From NCBI GenBank assembly GCA_029975215.1, contig JARKPO010000057.1, positions 1 through 50,760 of the forward strand: 50,760 bases of DNA, read 5' to 3'. A program made the translations under genes and the position numbers. The notes beneath the pieces are model-generated. The model saw only the letters and a list, made by a program, of their open reading frames with translations. It was not told the origin of the DNA and ran no database searches. Origin of the DNA: Levilinea sp. Lineage in GTDB: Bacteria; Chloroflexota; Anaerolineae; Anaerolineales; Anaerolineaceae. Positions 26,208 through 35,192 of the stretch are shown here, piece after piece (position 1 is the first letter of the stretch; every line of letters starts with the position of its first letter).

Positions 26208-27281
26208 ATGGAACGCATCAGCCGCAGCCTGGCCGAAAACCGCCTCAGCGAGCTGCAAAGCCTGCAGTCGCTTTCCTCTGTCCTCAATCAGACCGCCACC
26301 TTACCTCAGACTCTCCAAGACGGCCTGAGTGTGATCCAAAGCCAATCACAGGCCGACACCGCCTGGGTGATCCTCTTCCAGGCCAACCAAAGCCCCACCC
26401 TGGCGGTCATCCGTCCCGAAAATCTGGCCTCCCGCATTCGCGACGAACACCTATATGCATGCAAACACGCCCAGCTGTCTAGTAATTTTCAGAACGGCAG
26501 CCCTCTGCCCCCTTACACCGTGGATCCCTGCACCTTGCTCCAACATCTTTTCCCCAATCAGCCGGATCACTGGTCGCACGCAACTTTCCCCATCCAAACG
26601 GGCGACCGCCCCCTGGGGCTGATCAATCTCATGCGTTCGCGCTCCCTTCCGTTCTCCGCCGAAGAAATTGCCCGCGTGCAGTCCTTGTGCGCACCTTTTG
26701 CTGTGGCCATCGAGCGCGCCCGCCTGTTTGAAGAGGTTCACCGCCTGGCCATCACCGACCCGCTGACCGGGGTTTACAACCGCCGCTACTTTTTAGATCA
26801 GGCCGCTCAGGAATGTCAGCGCGCCCAACGCTACCACCACCCAACCAGTTTGATCATGATGGATCTGGATCATTTCAAACAGATCAATGACTCCTTCGGC
26901 CATACCGCCGGAGATCAGGTGCTGCGCTTCGTCATCGCCGCCTGTAGGGAAAACCTGCGCGCGGCCGACCTTTTGGCACGCTTCGGCGGGGAGGAATTCA
27001 TTATCCTGCTGCCCGAAACCCCCCTGGAACAGGCCCACCTCATCGCCGAACGCATCCGCCAGTCCATCGTCCCCGCCCAGGTGATCACCAGCGAAGGGCC
27101 GGTACAGGTGCGCGTCAGCCTGGGGGTGGCCAGCAGCGACGAACAAACCTGGTTGGTCGACGACCTCATCAAACGCGCGGATCAGGCCCTATATCAGGCT
27201 AAAGCCCTGGGCCGCAACCGCACACAGGTGTGGATGCCCATCCTGGACCCCGACAGCACCTCCTCCGAACCAACCCCCTAA
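26208..27281 (+). pseudogene. GAF-GGDEF diguanylate cyclase half, downstream of the frameshift
   Basis: 357 residues from the first ATG, but coding sequence in this frame really begins near 26052. A short coiled region (about 1-30) leads to a GAF domain (about 30-185) and a GGDEF domain: DPLTGVYNRRYF, MMDLDHFKQINDSFGH and the active-site GGEEF. Five residues before it is RAAD, the RxxD inhibitory I-site, so product inhibition by c-di-GMP is likely. The domain makes c-di-GMP from two GTP. The membrane and CHASE parts lie in the other frame (25301-26068). If the shift is real this half would need its own start, and none with a good ribosome site is seen. Confidence 0.85.
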
Positions 27282-28954
27282 GCCCCCGGGGCTGCCGCCT
27301 CGCGGTGCTCGCGCACCAGTTCGCGCCGCAGCAGCTTACCCACCATCGAACGCGGCAGTCGCTCGCGGAAGGAAATTTCCACCGGCACCTTAAACGACGC
27401 CAGACGCTGCTCACACCATTCCCGCAGTTCCTCTGCGCTGGCAGCAGCCCCCGCCCGCAGCACCACCCAGGCTTTTACCACCTCTCCGCGGATGGGATGC
27501 GGCACGCCCGCCGCAGCCGTCTCACTCACCGCCGGGTGTTCCGCCAACACCTCTTCCACCTCGCGCGGCCAAACCTGCAGCCCGCCCACCTTGATTAAAT
27601 CCTTCCTGCGGTCCACCAGGTAAAAATAACCGTCCTCGTCCATGCGGGCGATGTCGCCGGTGAACAGCCATCCATCTCGCAGCGCCGCTGCTGTTTCCTC
27701 CGGCATACCGTGATACCCCGCCATCACCTGCGGGCCGCGCAGAGTCAGTTCACCAATCTCACCTGCGCCCACCTCGCGCGTGCTGTCTTCCAGGCTCACC
27801 AGGCGACATTCCACATCCGGCAGCGGCAGGCCGATGGAGCCTGGGCGTTTTTCACCAAACATGGGGTTGCAGTGTGTGGCCGTCGGCGCCTCCGAAAGCC
27901 CGTAACCTTCCATCAATTTAGCCCCGCTCAGCGCCTCAAAGCGCTCTTGCACCTCACGCAGCAGCGGCGCCGAACCCGAAATGCAAGCGCGAATGGAACG
28001 CAGGCCCACCTTACCCGAAACCACATCCGGGTGCTGGTTCAAAGCCGCGTACATAGCCGGAACGCCGGGATAAAACGCCGGTTGGTAGGTCTGTATCAGG
28101 CGCAAAATCTCGTTCAAATCGCGCGGGTCAGGCTGCAGCACCATGCGCGCCCCCAGGCGCAGGCTCACGCACATACCCACCACCATGCCGTACACGTGGT
28201 ACAGCGGGATCGCCAGGAGGGACGTCTCCTGCCCATCCTTTAGGCCGGAAAGCCAGGCGCGAAATTGCAGCGTGTTCGCCGCCAGATTGCGGTGCAGTCC
28301 CACCGCCGCCTTGGGTACGCCCGTGGTGCCGCCGCTGTATTGAAAAATAGCCGCGTCCTCCGGCCCCACCTCCGGCAACACCACAGCATCTCCCTCTGCC
28401 GCCCACGCCCCCAGCCACACATCCCCCACCTGCAAAGCGGGCAGATCTGCGGGGGGCTGCGCCAAACCGTGCAGCCATTCTCCCAAGCGCACACCGTCTT
28501 CGCCGCCGGTCAGGACGATCGTGCGCACAGCCGTTTGGGCGCGCACGCTTTGCAGCAGCGAATAGGACCCCATCTGCGCAATGACCGCCACCGCCCCGCT
28601 GTCTTTCAGCTGAAATTCTAGCTCACGCGCCTTGTAGGCCGGGTTGATGGCCGCCACCACCCCGCCCGCGCGCAGTACCGCAAAAAAAGATACCACGAAC
28701 TGCGGCCAATTGGGCATCAGCAGCCCCACCACATCCCCCTTGCGCAGCCCCCAACGCACCAGTGCGCGCGCCAGGCGTTCGGTCAGCTGTTCCAGTGTGC
28801 AAAAGGTCACCGCCTGATCGCGGTACACCAGCGCATCACGCTCGCCGTAGGTGCGCGCTGCCTCGTCGAGAAAAGCTGTCACAGGCACAGCCGGGTAGTT
28901 CATCGCTGCCGGTACAGCTGCGTCGTACTGCTTTAGCCAGGGTCTTGCCTCCAT
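27278..28954 (-). CDS. AMP-forming acyl-CoA synthetase (long-chain fatty acid-CoA ligase type)
   Basis: 558 residues from ATG 28954, preceded by GGAGG; the frame upstream of it crosses the promoter. ANL-superfamily motifs: P-loop YSGGTTGVPKAA, EGYGLSEAPT, DGWLFTGDIARMDEDGYFYLVDRRKDLIKVGG (hinge region included), and the catalytic Lys near the C-terminus in RSMVGKLLRREL. It activates a fatty acid to acyl-AMP and then acyl-CoA in the cytoplasm. Last bases overlap those of the convergent GGDEF gene by 4. Chain-length preference cannot be read off. Confidence 0.9.
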   Translation of the reverse strand: MEARPWLKQYDAAVPAAMNYPAVPVTAFLDEAARTYGERDALVYRDQAVTFCTLEQLTERLARALVRWGLRKGDVVGLLMPNWPQFVVSFFAVLRAGGVVAAINPAYKARELEFQLKDSGAVAVIAQMGSYSLLQSVRAQTAVRTIVLTGGEDGVRLGEWLHGLAQPPADLPALQVGDVWLGAWAAEGDAVVLPEVGPEDAAIFQYSGGTTGVPKAAVGLHRNLAANTLQFRAWLSGLKDGQETSLLAIPLYHVYGMVVGMCVSLRLGARMVLQPDPRDLNEILRLIQTYQPAFYPGVPAMYAALNQHPDVVSGKVGLRSIRACISGSAPLLREVQERFEALSGAKLMEGYGLSEAPTATHCNPMFGEKRPGSIGLPLPDVECRLVSLEDSTREVGAGEIGELTLRGPQVMAGYHGMPEETAAALRDGWLFTGDIARMDEDGYFYLVDRRKDLIKVGGLQVWPREVEEVLAEHPAVSETAAAGVPHPIRGEVVKAWVVLRAGAAASAEELREWCEQRLASFKVPVEISFRERLPRSMVGKLLRRELVREHREAAAPGA

Positions 28955-29000
28955 GCACGCCTCCAAACCAGATAAGATAACTCCCAATTGTTCGCCCCTG

Positions 29001-29028
29001 ATTATACCGGCCGCCCTCAAAAAAGCAA
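29001..29028 (-). promoter_or_regulatory. Promoter of the acyl-CoA synthetase gene
   Basis: Minus-strand TTGCTT (29023-29028), a 16-base spacer and perfect TATAAT (29001-29006). It follows directly after the terminator of the upstream MFS gene; leader of about 40 bases. Confidence 0.65.
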
Positions 29029-29041
29029 CCCGCGCCCATCC

Positions 29042-29075
29042 AAAAAAGAGGCTGTCTGGTTTCCCAAACAGCCTC
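29042..29075 (-). terminator. Terminator of the MFS exporter gene
   Basis: Stem GAGGCTGT/ACAGCCTC (29048-29055, 29068-29075) extended inward by imperfect pairs; on the minus strand it is followed by six T's. Confidence 0.88.
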
Positions 29076-29098
29076 AAATCCACAAACCGCCTTACGGC

Positions 29099-30361
29099 TC
29101 AGGCAGCCAGGCTCTCTTCAGCCTCCGGCTTCCACACAGCCATCATCACCGCCGCAATCAATGCCAGCACCCCCCCAAACAAGAACGGCGCCGATGGGCC
29201 AAAGCCCGCCCATCCGCCTAGCCCCTGCCACAAAATCCCCGCGATCAGCGAAGCCGGCAAGTCTAAAATGCCCAGCACAGCGTTGTACGTGCCGTAAGCT
29301 GTTCCGCGCAGTTCCACCGGAACCAAATCCGCCACGATGGCCTTGCTGGAGCCGTACGCCAGGCCGTAATAGAACCCGTACGCCACATACAGACCAAAGA
29401 TTTGCCAGCCAGCCTGTGCTGCCGAAAAGCCCAGGTAGATCAGGGCATACACGACCCATCCGTAAATGATCAGCCGCCGCCGCCCAATCCGGTCGGATAA
29501 TTTGCCCGCCGGCGTGGATACCAGGGTGTAGATCAGGTTAAACACCACCAGCATGGTCAAAATACCTGTCACGCTCAGCCCCCGCTCCTGTGCGCGCAGC
29601 ACCAAAAACGCGTCAGAGGAGTTGCCCAGGTCAAAAATGCTTACAATCAACATGAAGATCATAAAGCGTTTGCCCAAAGCCCGGAACGCGAATTTGGGCA
29701 TGGAGCGCTTGCCCTGCAGCGGTACATCTCTGGCCCCAAAGGTCAAGGCGGCCACCGCCAACACTGCCGGAATGATGGAGATCAGCACCACCGTGCGGAA
29801 GGTGGACGCCCCCAACGACACACTGTTCGACTGTGCCAGCCACACCACCAACAAGGCAATCATCAGGCCCAGCATAGCCCCCGCCGTATCCGCCGCGCGC
29901 TGAAAACCAAACGCCGCCCCCCGCCTGGCCTCCTCCACTGAATCTGCCACCAGTGCATCGCGCGGAGCCGTGCGGACGCCTTTGCCCACCCGGTCAGCCC
30001 AGCGCACCCCCGCCACCATGCCCCAGGTGTTGGCAAAATAAAAAAAGGGCTTGGCCAGCATGGAAATGCTGTAGCCCGCCACCGCAATCCACTTGCGCCC
30101 CCCCAGCCGGTCCGAGAGCCAGCCGGAGAACAATTTCAGCAGGCTGGAAGTGGACTCAGCCACACCCTCAATTAAACCAATCAGATTGGTTTTGACTCCC
30201 AACGCATTGCTCAAAAACAACGGCAGGATATTGATCACCATCTCACTGGAAATGTCCATAAAAAAGCTGGTTGCGCTCACCGCCCAAACGTTGCGCGGTA
30301 AACTTCGCAGCCCCTCATCTGCGGGACGCTCCACCGCCTGCTCCACCGTCCGCTCTGTCAT
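29099..30361 (-). CDS. Major facilitator superfamily transporter (efflux-like)
   Basis: 420 residues from ATG 30359-30361 with GGGAGG before it; the upstream extension crosses promoter and palindrome. Twelve hydrophobic helices; the helix 2-3 loop has the motif-A form SGWLSDRLGGRKW, repeated after helix 8 as GKLSDRIGRRRL, and DRVGKGVRTAPRDALVADS after helix 4 is shared by a branch often labelled drug or metabolite exporters. Substrate unknown. Transcribed alone, with a perfect palindrome at the predicted transcription start, suggesting repression by a regulator encoded elsewhere. Confidence 0.85.
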   Translation of the reverse strand: MTERTVEQAVERPADEGLRSLPRNVWAVSATSFFMDISSEMVINILPLFLSNALGVKTNLIGLIEGVAESTSSLLKLFSGWLSDRLGGRKWIAVAGYSISMLAKPFFYFANTWGMVAGVRWADRVGKGVRTAPRDALVADSVEEARRGAAFGFQRAADTAGAMLGLMIALLVVWLAQSNSVSLGASTFRTVVLISIIPAVLAVAALTFGARDVPLQGKRSMPKFAFRALGKRFMIFMLIVSIFDLGNSSDAFLVLRAQERGLSVTGILTMLVVFNLIYTLVSTPAGKLSDRIGRRRLIIYGWVVYALIYLGFSAAQAGWQIFGLYVAYGFYYGLAYGSSKAIVADLVPVELRGTAYGTYNAVLGILDLPASLIAGILWQGLGGWAGFGPSAPFLFGGVLALIAAVMMAVWKPEAEESLAA

Positions 30362-30432
30362 CCAAACCTCCCAGATTCTCCAAGATGAAATTAGATGTCC
30401 TGCGGCTGGCCCTAGTCCCCATTCCAGACGGT

Positions 30433-30457
30433 CAGTCTTCAGACTGCTGTGATTATA
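30433..30457 (-). promoter_or_regulatory. -10 box and palindromic operator of the MFS exporter gene
   Basis: Minus-strand TATAAT at 30452-30457 predicts transcription from about 30445. The perfect palindrome CAGTCT-TC-AGACTG (30433-30446) covers that position. A -35 is weak. Confidence 0.5.
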
Positions 30458-30518
30458 CTCCCAATCCTGGCCTGCCCAAAAGTTCCAGGTTCGCGGTTCC
30501 AACCCGGGCGAGTGCGGG

Positions 30519-30524
30519 TATAAT
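30519..30524 (+). promoter_or_regulatory. -10 box of the ferredoxin-PFK-ECF S operon
   Basis: TATAAT, predicting a start near 30531 and a leader of about 28 bases containing AGGAAAG. No convincing -35. Confidence 0.45.
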
Positions 30525-30558
30525 GGATAAAATTCGCTGCGTTCAGGAAAGCGCCGCC

Positions 30559-30906
30559 ATGATCTCACCCATGCACGACCGCCGGGTCTACATCTGCTTC
30601 AACGGCAACTGCGCCAGCCGTGATTTGGCCCAATTGGTTTATGACCGCCTGGTACAGCTGGCCGAAGAACACCACCTCAACGATTTTGAAAGCCCCACTT
30701 CCCTCAAATGCAAGCTGGCCGGATGTCTGAATATCTGCGTCAACGGACCCACCCTCATTGTCCATCCGGACCGCGTCTGGTATCACCGCGTCGATCTCGC
30801 CGCCGCCGAGCGCATCTTTTATGAACACCTGCTCGCCAACCAGCCTGTCGCCGAGTACGTTCATCCCCTGACGCACACATCGCGACCCTCAGGAGGCTCC
30901 GCATGA
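30559..30906 (+). CDS. Thioredoxin-like [2Fe-2S] ferredoxin
   Basis: 115 residues from ATG 30559, with AGGAAAG upstream. Cysteines appear in the thioredoxin-like ferredoxin pattern: VYICFNGNCASRD near the N-terminus and LKCKLAGCLNICVNGP in the middle, where CxxxC and the first pair ligate the cluster. Such small cytoplasmic proteins resemble the NuoE C-terminal domain and shuttle electrons or sense redox state. First gene of an operon; its TGA overlaps the ATG of the phosphofructokinase homologue. Confidence 0.87.
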   Translation: MISPMHDRRVYICFNGNCASRDLAQLVYDRLVQLAEEHHLNDFESPTSLKCKLAGCLNICVNGPTLIVHPDRVWYHRVDLAAAERIFYEHLLANQPVAEYVHPLTHTSRPSGGSA

Positions 30907-32015
30907 GTTCACAAATTGGCATTCTCACCGCTGGAAACGACAGTCCCGGGCTCAACGCTGCCATCCGTGCCTTTGGCAAAACTGCCCGAGCAGAATTTGG
31001 CATGCACCTGATCGGCTTTCAAGACGGCTTTCAGGGCATGGCCGAAGACCGCGCCATCCCCCTGGAAGGCGACTTGCTCTCCGGCATCCTCACCCAGGGC
31101 GGCACCCTTCTGGGAACCAGTCCCGACCATCCGCTGGAAGACAGCCATCCCGAGCTGACCGCCTCCATCCTGGAAACCTACCGCCGCCGCCAATTGGATG
31201 CTCTCATCTGCCTGGGCGGGCGTGAAACCCAGGCCAGCGCACTCTTTCTGGCCCATCAGGGGCTGAATATCCTCACCATACCGCGCGGCATTGACAACGA
31301 CCTGCCCGAAACGGATCTGTCCATTGGCTGCGACACCGCCCTGGGGGCCGCCGTGGAAGCCATTGACCGTGTACATTCCACCGCCTCCTCGCACCACCGC
31401 ATCCTCATTGTGGAAATCGTGGGTCAGTATTCCGGTTGGCTCACCCTGGGCGCGGGTCTGGCAGGCGGCGCGGATGTCATCCTCATTCCGGAAATCCCTT
31501 ACCACATTCGCAAAGTGGCTGACGCCATTTTGGAACGCCGTCAGGCTGGAAAACGCTTCAGCATCATCGCTGTGGCCGAAGGCGCCATGCCCTACGAGCA
31601 GATTCAGTTCTTCGAACGCTCCCGCAAGGCCAACCAGACCCTGCGCCAGGGCGATGACCGCGACCGCGTGGCCGCCCAACTACACGACATTGAGCGCCAG
31701 GCCACGCGCGGCAACACCCTGCTGCTGGCCAACCGCCTGGAATCTTTCACCCAGCTCGAAACCCGCACCACCATCCTGGGCTATCTGCTGCGCGGTGGCA
31801 CCCCCTCGGCCACAGACCGCATCCTCGCCACCCGCCTGGGAACCGCCTGCGCTGCTCTGGTACACGAGAACTGTTTCGGCCACATGGTGGGTATCCGCCA
31901 GGGAGTGGCCACCCCCGTCCCGTTGGAAAAAGTGGCGGGCGGCTGCAAAACCGTCCCCCTGGATGATCCTCGCCTCGACAGCGCCCGCCGGGTGGGCACC
32001 TGCCTGGGCGCCTAA
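30903..32015 (+). CDS. Divergent 6-phosphofructokinase homologue
   Basis: 370 residues; AGGAGG precedes an ATG that overlaps the ferredoxin stop. PFK fold motifs are all placed but altered: GNDSPGLNAAIR for GGDxPGxNA; GGRET (105-109) where the nucleotide site has GGDGS; PRGIDND (127-133) for PKTIDND, keeping the catalytic Asp131; VGQ (173-175) for MGR, losing the Arg that contacts fructose 6-phosphate; and LGYLLRGGTPSATDR for LGHxQRGGxPxxxDR. It may use another phosphodonor or sugar, or be regulatory. An ordinary PFK cannot be assumed. Confidence 0.8.
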   Translation: MSSQIGILTAGNDSPGLNAAIRAFGKTARAEFGMHLIGFQDGFQGMAEDRAIPLEGDLLSGILTQGGTLLGTSPDHPLEDSHPELTASILETYRRRQLDALICLGGRETQASALFLAHQGLNILTIPRGIDNDLPETDLSIGCDTALGAAVEAIDRVHSTASSHHRILIVEIVGQYSGWLTLGAGLAGGADVILIPEIPYHIRKVADAILERRQAGKRFSIIAVAEGAMPYEQIQFFERSRKANQTLRQGDDRDRVAAQLHDIERQATRGNTLLLANRLESFTQLETRTTILGYLLRGGTPSATDRILATRLGTACAALVHENCFGHMVGIRQGVATPVPLEKVAGGCKTVPLDDPRLDSARRVGTCLGA

Positions 32016-32045
32016 TTCTCTTTTTCTCAGGAGGAATCCTAATTC

Positions 32046-32603
32046 ATGCCTGCTTCCCGCACTCGCAAAATCGTTATGACAGGCGTTTTGGCCGCTGTGG
32101 CCGTCATGTTGGGGATCACCCGCTGGGGCTTCATCCCCTGGTTTGGGGGCGTTTCACTCACCATCATGCATGTACCGGTCATCATCGGCGCAGTTCTGGA
32201 AGGCCCCGTGGTGGGGCTGGGTATCGGACTGATTTTCGGTCTGTTCAGTATGATTCAAGCGGGCGTGGCCCCCAACGGACCGGGGGATGTGATTTTCACC
32301 AACCCCCTCATCTCCGTCCTCCCGCGCCTGTTCATCGGCCCGCTGGCCTGGCTGGTGTGGAGCGGTCTCAAGCGCTGGCCGGTGCCGGGGCTTTTGGCCG
32401 CGGGCGCGGTGGGCAGCCTCACCAACACCGTCCTGGTTCTGGGCATGATCGGTCTCACCGGCGCCTACCCCTGGCCGGTGATTGGCGGCGTTCTGGTGTC
32501 CAACGGCCTGCCCGAAGTGCTCATCTCTGCGGTGATTGTGCTGGCGGTGGTCGCCGCCTGGCGGCAGATCCCGGTCGGCCGCAAACAAGGCGCCGACTTG
32601 TAA
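32046..32603 (+). CDS. ECF transporter S (substrate-binding) component
   Basis: 185 residues with about six membrane helices and little loop. The conserved ECF S pattern is visible: SLTIMHVPVIIGAVLEGPVVGLGIGLIFGLFS in helices 2-3, preceded by an N-terminal basic segment and a small-residue AAVAVMLG motif that docks on the T protein. AGGAGG is 11 bases before the ATG, slightly long. It captures a vitamin or similar micronutrient; the specific ligand is not recognisable. It is in line with the ferredoxin and PFK genes but convergent with the T and A-A' genes, an unusual split of one transporter. Confidence 0.85.
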   Translation: MPASRTRKIVMTGVLAAVAVMLGITRWGFIPWFGGVSLTIMHVPVIIGAVLEGPVVGLGIGLIFGLFSMIQAGVAPNGPGDVIFTNPLISVLPRLFIGPLAWLVWSGLKRWPVPGLLAAGAVGSLTNTVLVLGMIGLTGAYPWPVIGGVLVSNGLPEVLISAVIVLAVVAAWRQIPVGRKQGADL

Positions 32604-32615
32604 CTCCCCCTAAGG

Positions 32616-33434
32616 CTAAAGCCAAAACATCGCGCTTTCTATCAATAAAACCAACCCCAGCACCCCCGCATCCCGGGGGTGCATTTTAAATTCCGTCATG
32701 CTGGTGTGCGCCTGCCCACTGCTGTAACCGCGCGCCTCCATCGCCAGGGCCATGTTCTCCGCCCGCCGCAGACTGGTGAAAAACAAGGGGATCACCAGCG
32801 GCAGCGCCTGGCGCGCCCGGCGCCAAAGGCTGCCCCCGCCGCCAATCCCCGCCCCGCGCGAGGCCTGCGCCTTGGCAATCCGCTCCGCCGCCTGCGCCAA
32901 AAAAGGCAGAAAGCGCAGCGTCACCTGCACCACCACCACCCAATCGCGCACCGGCAGGCGTAAAGCCGCCAACGGCTGCAGCAGCCGTTCCAGCCCGTGG
33001 GTCAGCTCGGAAGTCGTCAGGCTCAAAGTCGCCAGGCTCAGGCCCAACACCAGCCCGGCGAAGCGCAGCAGCAGCATGCCCCCCACCCAAACATCCCCCC
33101 AGGTTACCGGTTCACCCAACAGGGTAAACAGCGCCCGACCCTCGTCCGGAACCGCGTTTAGGAACACCTGCAGCACCGCCAAAATCAACAGAAAAGGCAG
33201 CGGGGTGATCAGCCCGCGCAGGGCGAATTTGATAGAAAACCGCCCCACCACCAACCCCACCAGCACCAGACCCAGCCCCACCCCCAGGCCCGCCAGGCTG
33301 CGGCTGAATACCAATCCCGCCAGCAGCCCCAACAGCATCACAATGCGCACGCGCGGATCCAGGCGGTGCAGAAAGGAATCACCAGGAACAGACTGCCCCA
33401 GCGGCAGGTTGCGCAGAAATTCAAATTCGCTCAT
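32616..33434 (-). CDS. ecfT: ECF transporter T component (EcfT)
   Basis: 272 residues. Five or more N-terminal membrane helices, then a cytoplasmic part holding the two coupling helices: AKAQASRGAG and the second Ala-Arg-Gly motif in MALAMEARGYSSG, which bind the ATPases. The start overlaps the stop of the ATPase gene (ATGA, 33431-33434). With the A-A' ATPase it forms the energising module, able to serve different S proteins, including the one encoded convergently 12 bases away. Confidence 0.92.
   Translation of the reverse strand: MSEFEFLRNLPLGQSVPGDSFLHRLDPRVRIVMLLGLLAGLVFSRSLAGLGVGLGLVLVGLVVGRFSIKFALRGLITPLPFLLILAVLQVFLNAVPDEGRALFTLLGEPVTWGDVWVGGMLLLRFAGLVLGLSLATLSLTTSELTHGLERLLQPLAALRLPVRDWVVVVQVTLRFLPFLAQAAERIAKAQASRGAGIGGGGSLWRRARQALPLVIPLFFTSLRRAENMALAMEARGYSSGQAHTSMTEFKMHPRDAGVLGLVLLIESAMFWL
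32660..32682 (+). terminator. Possible terminator for the S component operon, inside the ecfT 3' end
   Basis: Perfect 9-bp stem GCACCCCCG/CGGGGGTGC (32660-32668, 32674-32682) with 5-base loop, followed by ATTTTAAATT. It lies within ecfT codons, so the two convergent transcripts would overlap; the weak U-tract makes it uncertain. Confidence 0.4.
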
Positions 33435-35173
33435 ACCCCACCTGCCTGGGCTGCATCCACCGCCACCACCAGTTCATCCTCGCTCACCAGCCCCTCACGC
33501 AGCGGCCAGCCCCGTTCCCGCAGCCGCGCTGCCACCTGACAGGGCAGCGGAGCTTCCAGGCCTGCCTCGCGCAGGGCATCATCCTGCGTCAGCACCCAGC
33601 GCGCTGGCCCGCACAGCGCATCGCGCCCTTTTTTCAGCACGCTCAGCCCTTCCACCAGCTCGCCCAGGTCTTCCATTTGGTGCGAGGTCATCACCAGAGT
33701 CACCCCCTCGCCGCGCAGCTGGCGCAGCCGCCCCAACAGATCCGCCCGAGCCAAAGGGTCTAACCCGGCCACTGGCTCATCCAGCAGCAGCATGGCCGGG
33801 CGCATGGCCAGCAGAGAGGCCAGAGTCACCTTCTTGCGCTCGCCCCCACTCAGTCCAAATGTCAGCCGGTCTTTATAAGCCGCGAAGCTCAGTCCCACCA
33901 TCTCCATCGCCCAGGCCACGCTTTCGCGCACCCGGGCGCGATCCCAGCCCAGTTGGCGCGGCCCGAAGGCGATTTCATCCCCCACATAGGTTTCAAACAA
34001 CTGGTACTCCGGGCTTTGAAACACCAGCCCCGCCCGCCGCCGGACCGCTTGCAGATCGGGCTGGCTGCCGTGCAAGGCGTGCGGCCCCACCCACACCCGC
34101 CCCTCCTGCGGGCGCAGCAGACCGTTCATGTGCTGCAGCAGGGTAGATTTGCCCGAACCGGTGCCGCCTGCCAGGCCGTAGGACTGCCCTTCGCCAATTT
34201 CCAGGCTCACCCCGCTCAGCGCGCGGTGCGCCAGGGGGGTTCCGCGCAGGTAAATGTGCCCCAGCTCTTCCACCCGCACGGCTGCCTCGCGCGCCGCTGG
34301 AAAAAAAGGCTCGTCTTCACCCGCGGGCAGAGCCATTATCCCCCCATACACAGGCAGCGCATCCATCAGACGCCCGCCGGTCAAAATGCCTTCCGGCAGC
34401 TCCGGCAGTCGTTTCCGCAGTCGCTCAGCCAGCAAGGCCGCCAGCGGAGGCCGCAGCCCCCAGGCACGCAGCTCTCCCCGCCGCGCGAAGATTTCTTCCG
34501 GGGTGCCGTCCGCGGCTACCCGCCCATGAGAAAGCACCACCATACGCTGGGCCTGCACCGCCTCGCGCATCAAATGGGTCACATACACCACCGTTACCCC
34601 TTCGGCGTGCAGCTGCCGAACGATCTCCATCACCTTGCGCCGCCCCGCCGGGTCTAACATGGCCGTGGTTTCGTCAAAAACCAGCACCCGCGGGCGCATC
34701 ACCAACACCCCCGCCAGCGCCAACCGCTGCATCTGTCCAGCAGAAAGCAGGTGCGGAGGCCGTTGGCGCGCTTCCCACAAGTCAAATTCCACCAGCATCT
34801 CGCTTACCCGCTGGCGAATTTCCTCCGCGGGGCGGCCCAGGTTTTCCATGCCAAAAGCTACGTCCTCTTCCACCACCCCCGCCACCAGTTGATCTTCTGG
34901 ATTTTGAAAGACCATGCCCACCATCGCGCGGATGGCCGCGTGCTGCTGGACCTCGCGCGTATCCATACCCGCCACGCGCACCGTGCCGCTGGAGGGGATG
35001 AACAAAGCGTTTAAATGCCGCGCCAGGGTGGTTTTGCCGGAGCCGTTGGCCCCCACCAACGCCACAAATTCCCCCTCCTCAATCCGCAGCGAAAGATCGT
35101 CCAGCGCGGTCACCACCGCCCCGCTGGCGCTTTCATAGCGATAGGTCACATGATCCAGTTCAATCAGAGCCAT
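33431..35173 (-). CDS. ECF transporter ATPase, fused A-A' (EcfA1-EcfA2) protein
   Basis: 580 residues from ATG 35171-35173; the frame upstream crosses the promoter. Two complete ABC modules in one chain. Module 1 (about 1-240): Walker A GANGSGKTT, signature LSAGQMQR, Walker B VLVFDETTAML. Module 2 (about 315-540): GGTGSGKST, LSGGERKKVT, MLLLDEPVAGLD. EcfA1 and EcfA2 are usually separate; the fusion fixes the heterodimer. A short C-terminal tail (about 540-580) is unassigned. First gene of the A-A'/T operon. Confidence 0.93.
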   Translation of the reverse strand: MALIELDHVTYRYESASGAVVTALDDLSLRIEEGEFVALVGANGSGKTTLARHLNALFIPSSGTVRVAGMDTREVQQHAAIRAMVGMVFQNPEDQLVAGVVEEDVAFGMENLGRPAEEIRQRVSEMLVEFDLWEARQRPPHLLSAGQMQRLALAGVLVMRPRVLVFDETTAMLDPAGRRKVMEIVRQLHAEGVTVVYVTHLMREAVQAQRMVVLSHGRVAADGTPEEIFARRGELRAWGLRPPLAALLAERLRKRLPELPEGILTGGRLMDALPVYGGIMALPAGEDEPFFPAAREAAVRVEELGHIYLRGTPLAHRALSGVSLEIGEGQSYGLAGGTGSGKSTLLQHMNGLLRPQEGRVWVGPHALHGSQPDLQAVRRRAGLVFQSPEYQLFETYVGDEIAFGPRQLGWDRARVRESVAWAMEMVGLSFAAYKDRLTFGLSGGERKKVTLASLLAMRPAMLLLDEPVAGLDPLARADLLGRLRQLRGEGVTLVMTSHQMEDLGELVEGLSVLKKGRDALCGPARWVLTQDDALREAGLEAPLPCQVAARLRERGWPLREGLVSEDELVVAVDAAQAGGV

Positions 35174-35192
35174 GCTTGTTTCCCGGTCGTTT

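Noticed and set aside
32752..34146. 464-residue plus-strand open frame opposite the ECF genes
   Set aside because: Very Ser/Pro/Arg-rich and without any recognisable motif, while the minus strand encodes complete EcfT and ATPase proteins.
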